The translations under genes and the position numbers were made by a program. A stretch of DNA of 12,817 bases from an uncultured Armatimonadota bacterium (GTDB lineage: Bacteria > Armatimonadota > Armatimonadia > Armatimonadales > Armatimonadaceae). This document shows, piece after piece, positions 11,944-12,817 of this stretch; the stretch's first letter is position 1; each line of letters opens with the position of its first letter. The notes below the pieces were generated by a model, which saw only the letters and a program-made list of their open reading frames with translations, had not been told where the DNA came from and did no database searches. Where the stretch lies: contig CAIWTR010000623.1 in assembly GCA_903915615.1 (NCBI GenBank), positions 1 through 12,817 on the forward strand, read 5' to 3'.

Positions 11944-12817
11944 CTAGCCTTTCCGAATACGCTTCTTCTTTGGTGTTGGGTTCAACTCGATGCTCGTCTT
12001 CGGGCCCATAATCTGAACCGGAAGCGATGACTGATACGGGAAAATACTGTCCGCTCCACCTGTGTGCCCAACGAAAACAAACTGAAACGGGGGGACATCG
12101 GTATCCGGACGCTTGGTCAGAAATCCCGCCCCGCCATTCGCACGCAGCTTAAATGTTGCCGTAGCCTGCCCGGGTGGGACGAACTGTACAAATGGAATCG
12201 GATCAATACCCGGCGGAAGCCCCTGGAACTGGACCAAAACACCGCCTCCGTAGTTTGAACTACGTATCACTTTGACGCGTACCTCGGCTTCTCCGTTTGG
12301 CTTGATGATGACGGAATTGCTATCCTCAAGCAGCAGGGAAAATGGCGTCTGCTCAGCGGTGACCCCGATATACGCCGCATCGCGTTCGACTGTCCGCGTG
12401 TTGTTGTTCAGCGCGCGGTAAATCTCCTGTGGACGTACACGCCGACGTAGCTCAATCCATTCATCCGGATTCGTGTCATCCGGAACCTCTGTCGTCGCAT
12501 CCAAGATGATCTCAGCACCACCCGTTGGCGCATCCCCGGCAACCTCCAGGATAAGCATCGCCCTGTCGTGATCCGGAGGAATCACCGCTGGTATAACCCG
12601 CAGCCAACTCGGAGGGTTGCGGACGGTAACCGTAATTGGCTCTGAAATGCCATCCCGCCGCGTTGCCCGCACCTCAAGCGCACCAATGCGTCCTGGCGAA
12701 AGGTTGATACCATCCGGTGTTGAAATGACCGTGAAGTCGCGGACCTTTCCGACGACAGATTCCCATGCATAAGGGCCAATCTGTCCATTCGCGGATGAAA
12801 TTTCGACGGTGTATTCG
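11944..12817 (-). CDS. C-terminal part of a protein with Ig-like/NEW3-type beta modules (gene runs off the right edge)
   Basis: On the minus strand the frame is open from the window edge to TAG at 11944: 291 codons of the C-terminus. I do not recognise a named family. The text is rich in beta-strand patterns seen in repeated Ig-like modules of large secreted proteins in Planctomycetota-like bacteria: ITVTVRNPPSWLRVIP, SVIIKPNGEAEVRVKVIRS followed by GVLVQFQGLPPGIDPIP, and PPGQATATFKLRANGG. These resemble the segments that flank pre-peptidase domains, where a constraint-type strand precedes a GLP-G turn. The end is strongly basic (PTPKKKRIRKG). No catalytic motif, transmembrane segment or sorting signal appears in the visible part. 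The GTG at 12672 is an internal codon, not a start, because coding continues upstream. Likely extracellular, by analogy only. Confidence 0.75.
   Translation of the reverse strand, partial: EYTVEISSANGQIGPYAWESVVGKVRDFTVISTPDGINLSPGRIGALEVRATRRDGISEPITVTVRNPPSWLRVIPAVIPPDHDRAMLILEVAGDAPTGGAEIILDATTEVPDDTNPDEWIELRRRVRPQEIYRALNNNTRTVERDAAYIGVTAEQTPFSLLLEDSNSVIIKPNGEAEVRVKVIRSSNYGGGVLVQFQGLPPGIDPIPFVQFVPPGQATATFKLRANGGAGFLTKRPDTDVPPFQFVFVGHTGGADSIFPYQSSLPVQIMGPKTSIELNPTPKKKRIRKG

Noticed and set aside
11930..11947. Plus-strand mini-frame ATG-TCA-ACA-GCC-CGC-TAG right after AGGAGGAGG
   Set aside because: The purine run directly touches the ATG, leaving no spacing, and only five residues would be made; more likely chance next to a convergent stop.
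11944..12672. Complete 242-residue protein starting at GTG 12672
   Set aside because: The same frame continues open to the window edge with similar beta-rich text, so 12672 is an internal valine codon.

Overview
The window carries eight protein-coding genes of a bacterium with moderately high GC (my estimate is mid-50s percent), clear Shine-Dalgarno sites on most genes and short intergenic gaps. The gene mix is LarBCE, a Gfo/Idh/MocA oxidoreductase of the type usually exported by Tat, an S9B and an S10 peptidase, a VOC protein, and a protein with Ig-like modules. This resembles free-living, polymer-degrading phyla such as Armatimonadota, with Acidobacteriota or Planctomycetota less likely. 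That placement is inference; there is no rRNA or marker gene to settle it.

Layout. Positions 1-1048 (minus) hold the N-terminal 349 codons of a YifB/ComM-type AAA+ ATPase. Diverging from it is a compact operon, larE-larB-larC (1292-4171, plus), which makes the nickel-pincer nucleotide (NPN) cofactor; its leader contains two interlocked inverted repeats with pseudoknot topology. A bidirectional terminator separates larC from a convergent Gfo/Idh/MocA oxidoreductase gene (4247-5479, minus). An exported dipeptidyl-peptidase IV-like S9 enzyme (5757-7841, minus) and an S10 serine carboxypeptidase without signal peptide (8134-9609, plus) are transcribed divergently from a shared region with nested inverted repeats. 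Then come a VOC/glyoxalase-fold protein (10202-10573, plus), a convergent RNase D (10570-11805, minus) overlapping it by CTAG, and the C-terminal 291 codons of a protein with Ig-like beta modules (11944-12817, minus).

The most unusual feature is shared by the two unrelated peptidase genes. Each is followed directly by partial copies of its own 3' end, stop codon included. After the S9 gene there is one copy of the last 40 codons (37 of 40 residues identical, about 82% nucleotide identity, differences mostly synonymous). After the S10 gene there are four tandem copies of the last ~32 codons, with alternating long and short units (138, 112, 135, 112 bp). In both cases the first downstream copy lies in the same reading frame as the parent gene, with no stop between, so reading past the native TAA would add a second version of the same C-terminus. 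The tails sit at the two outer ends of the divergent pair.

A second window-wide signal is strong over-use of the pentamer GGATG/CATCC (about 110 occurrences by hand count, against roughly 27 expected from base composition).

How the genes work together: only larEBC form a clear pathway unit. The two peptidases could act in sequence on exported and then imported peptides, but nothing here proves that. No larA-type enzyme or nickel transporter lies in the window.
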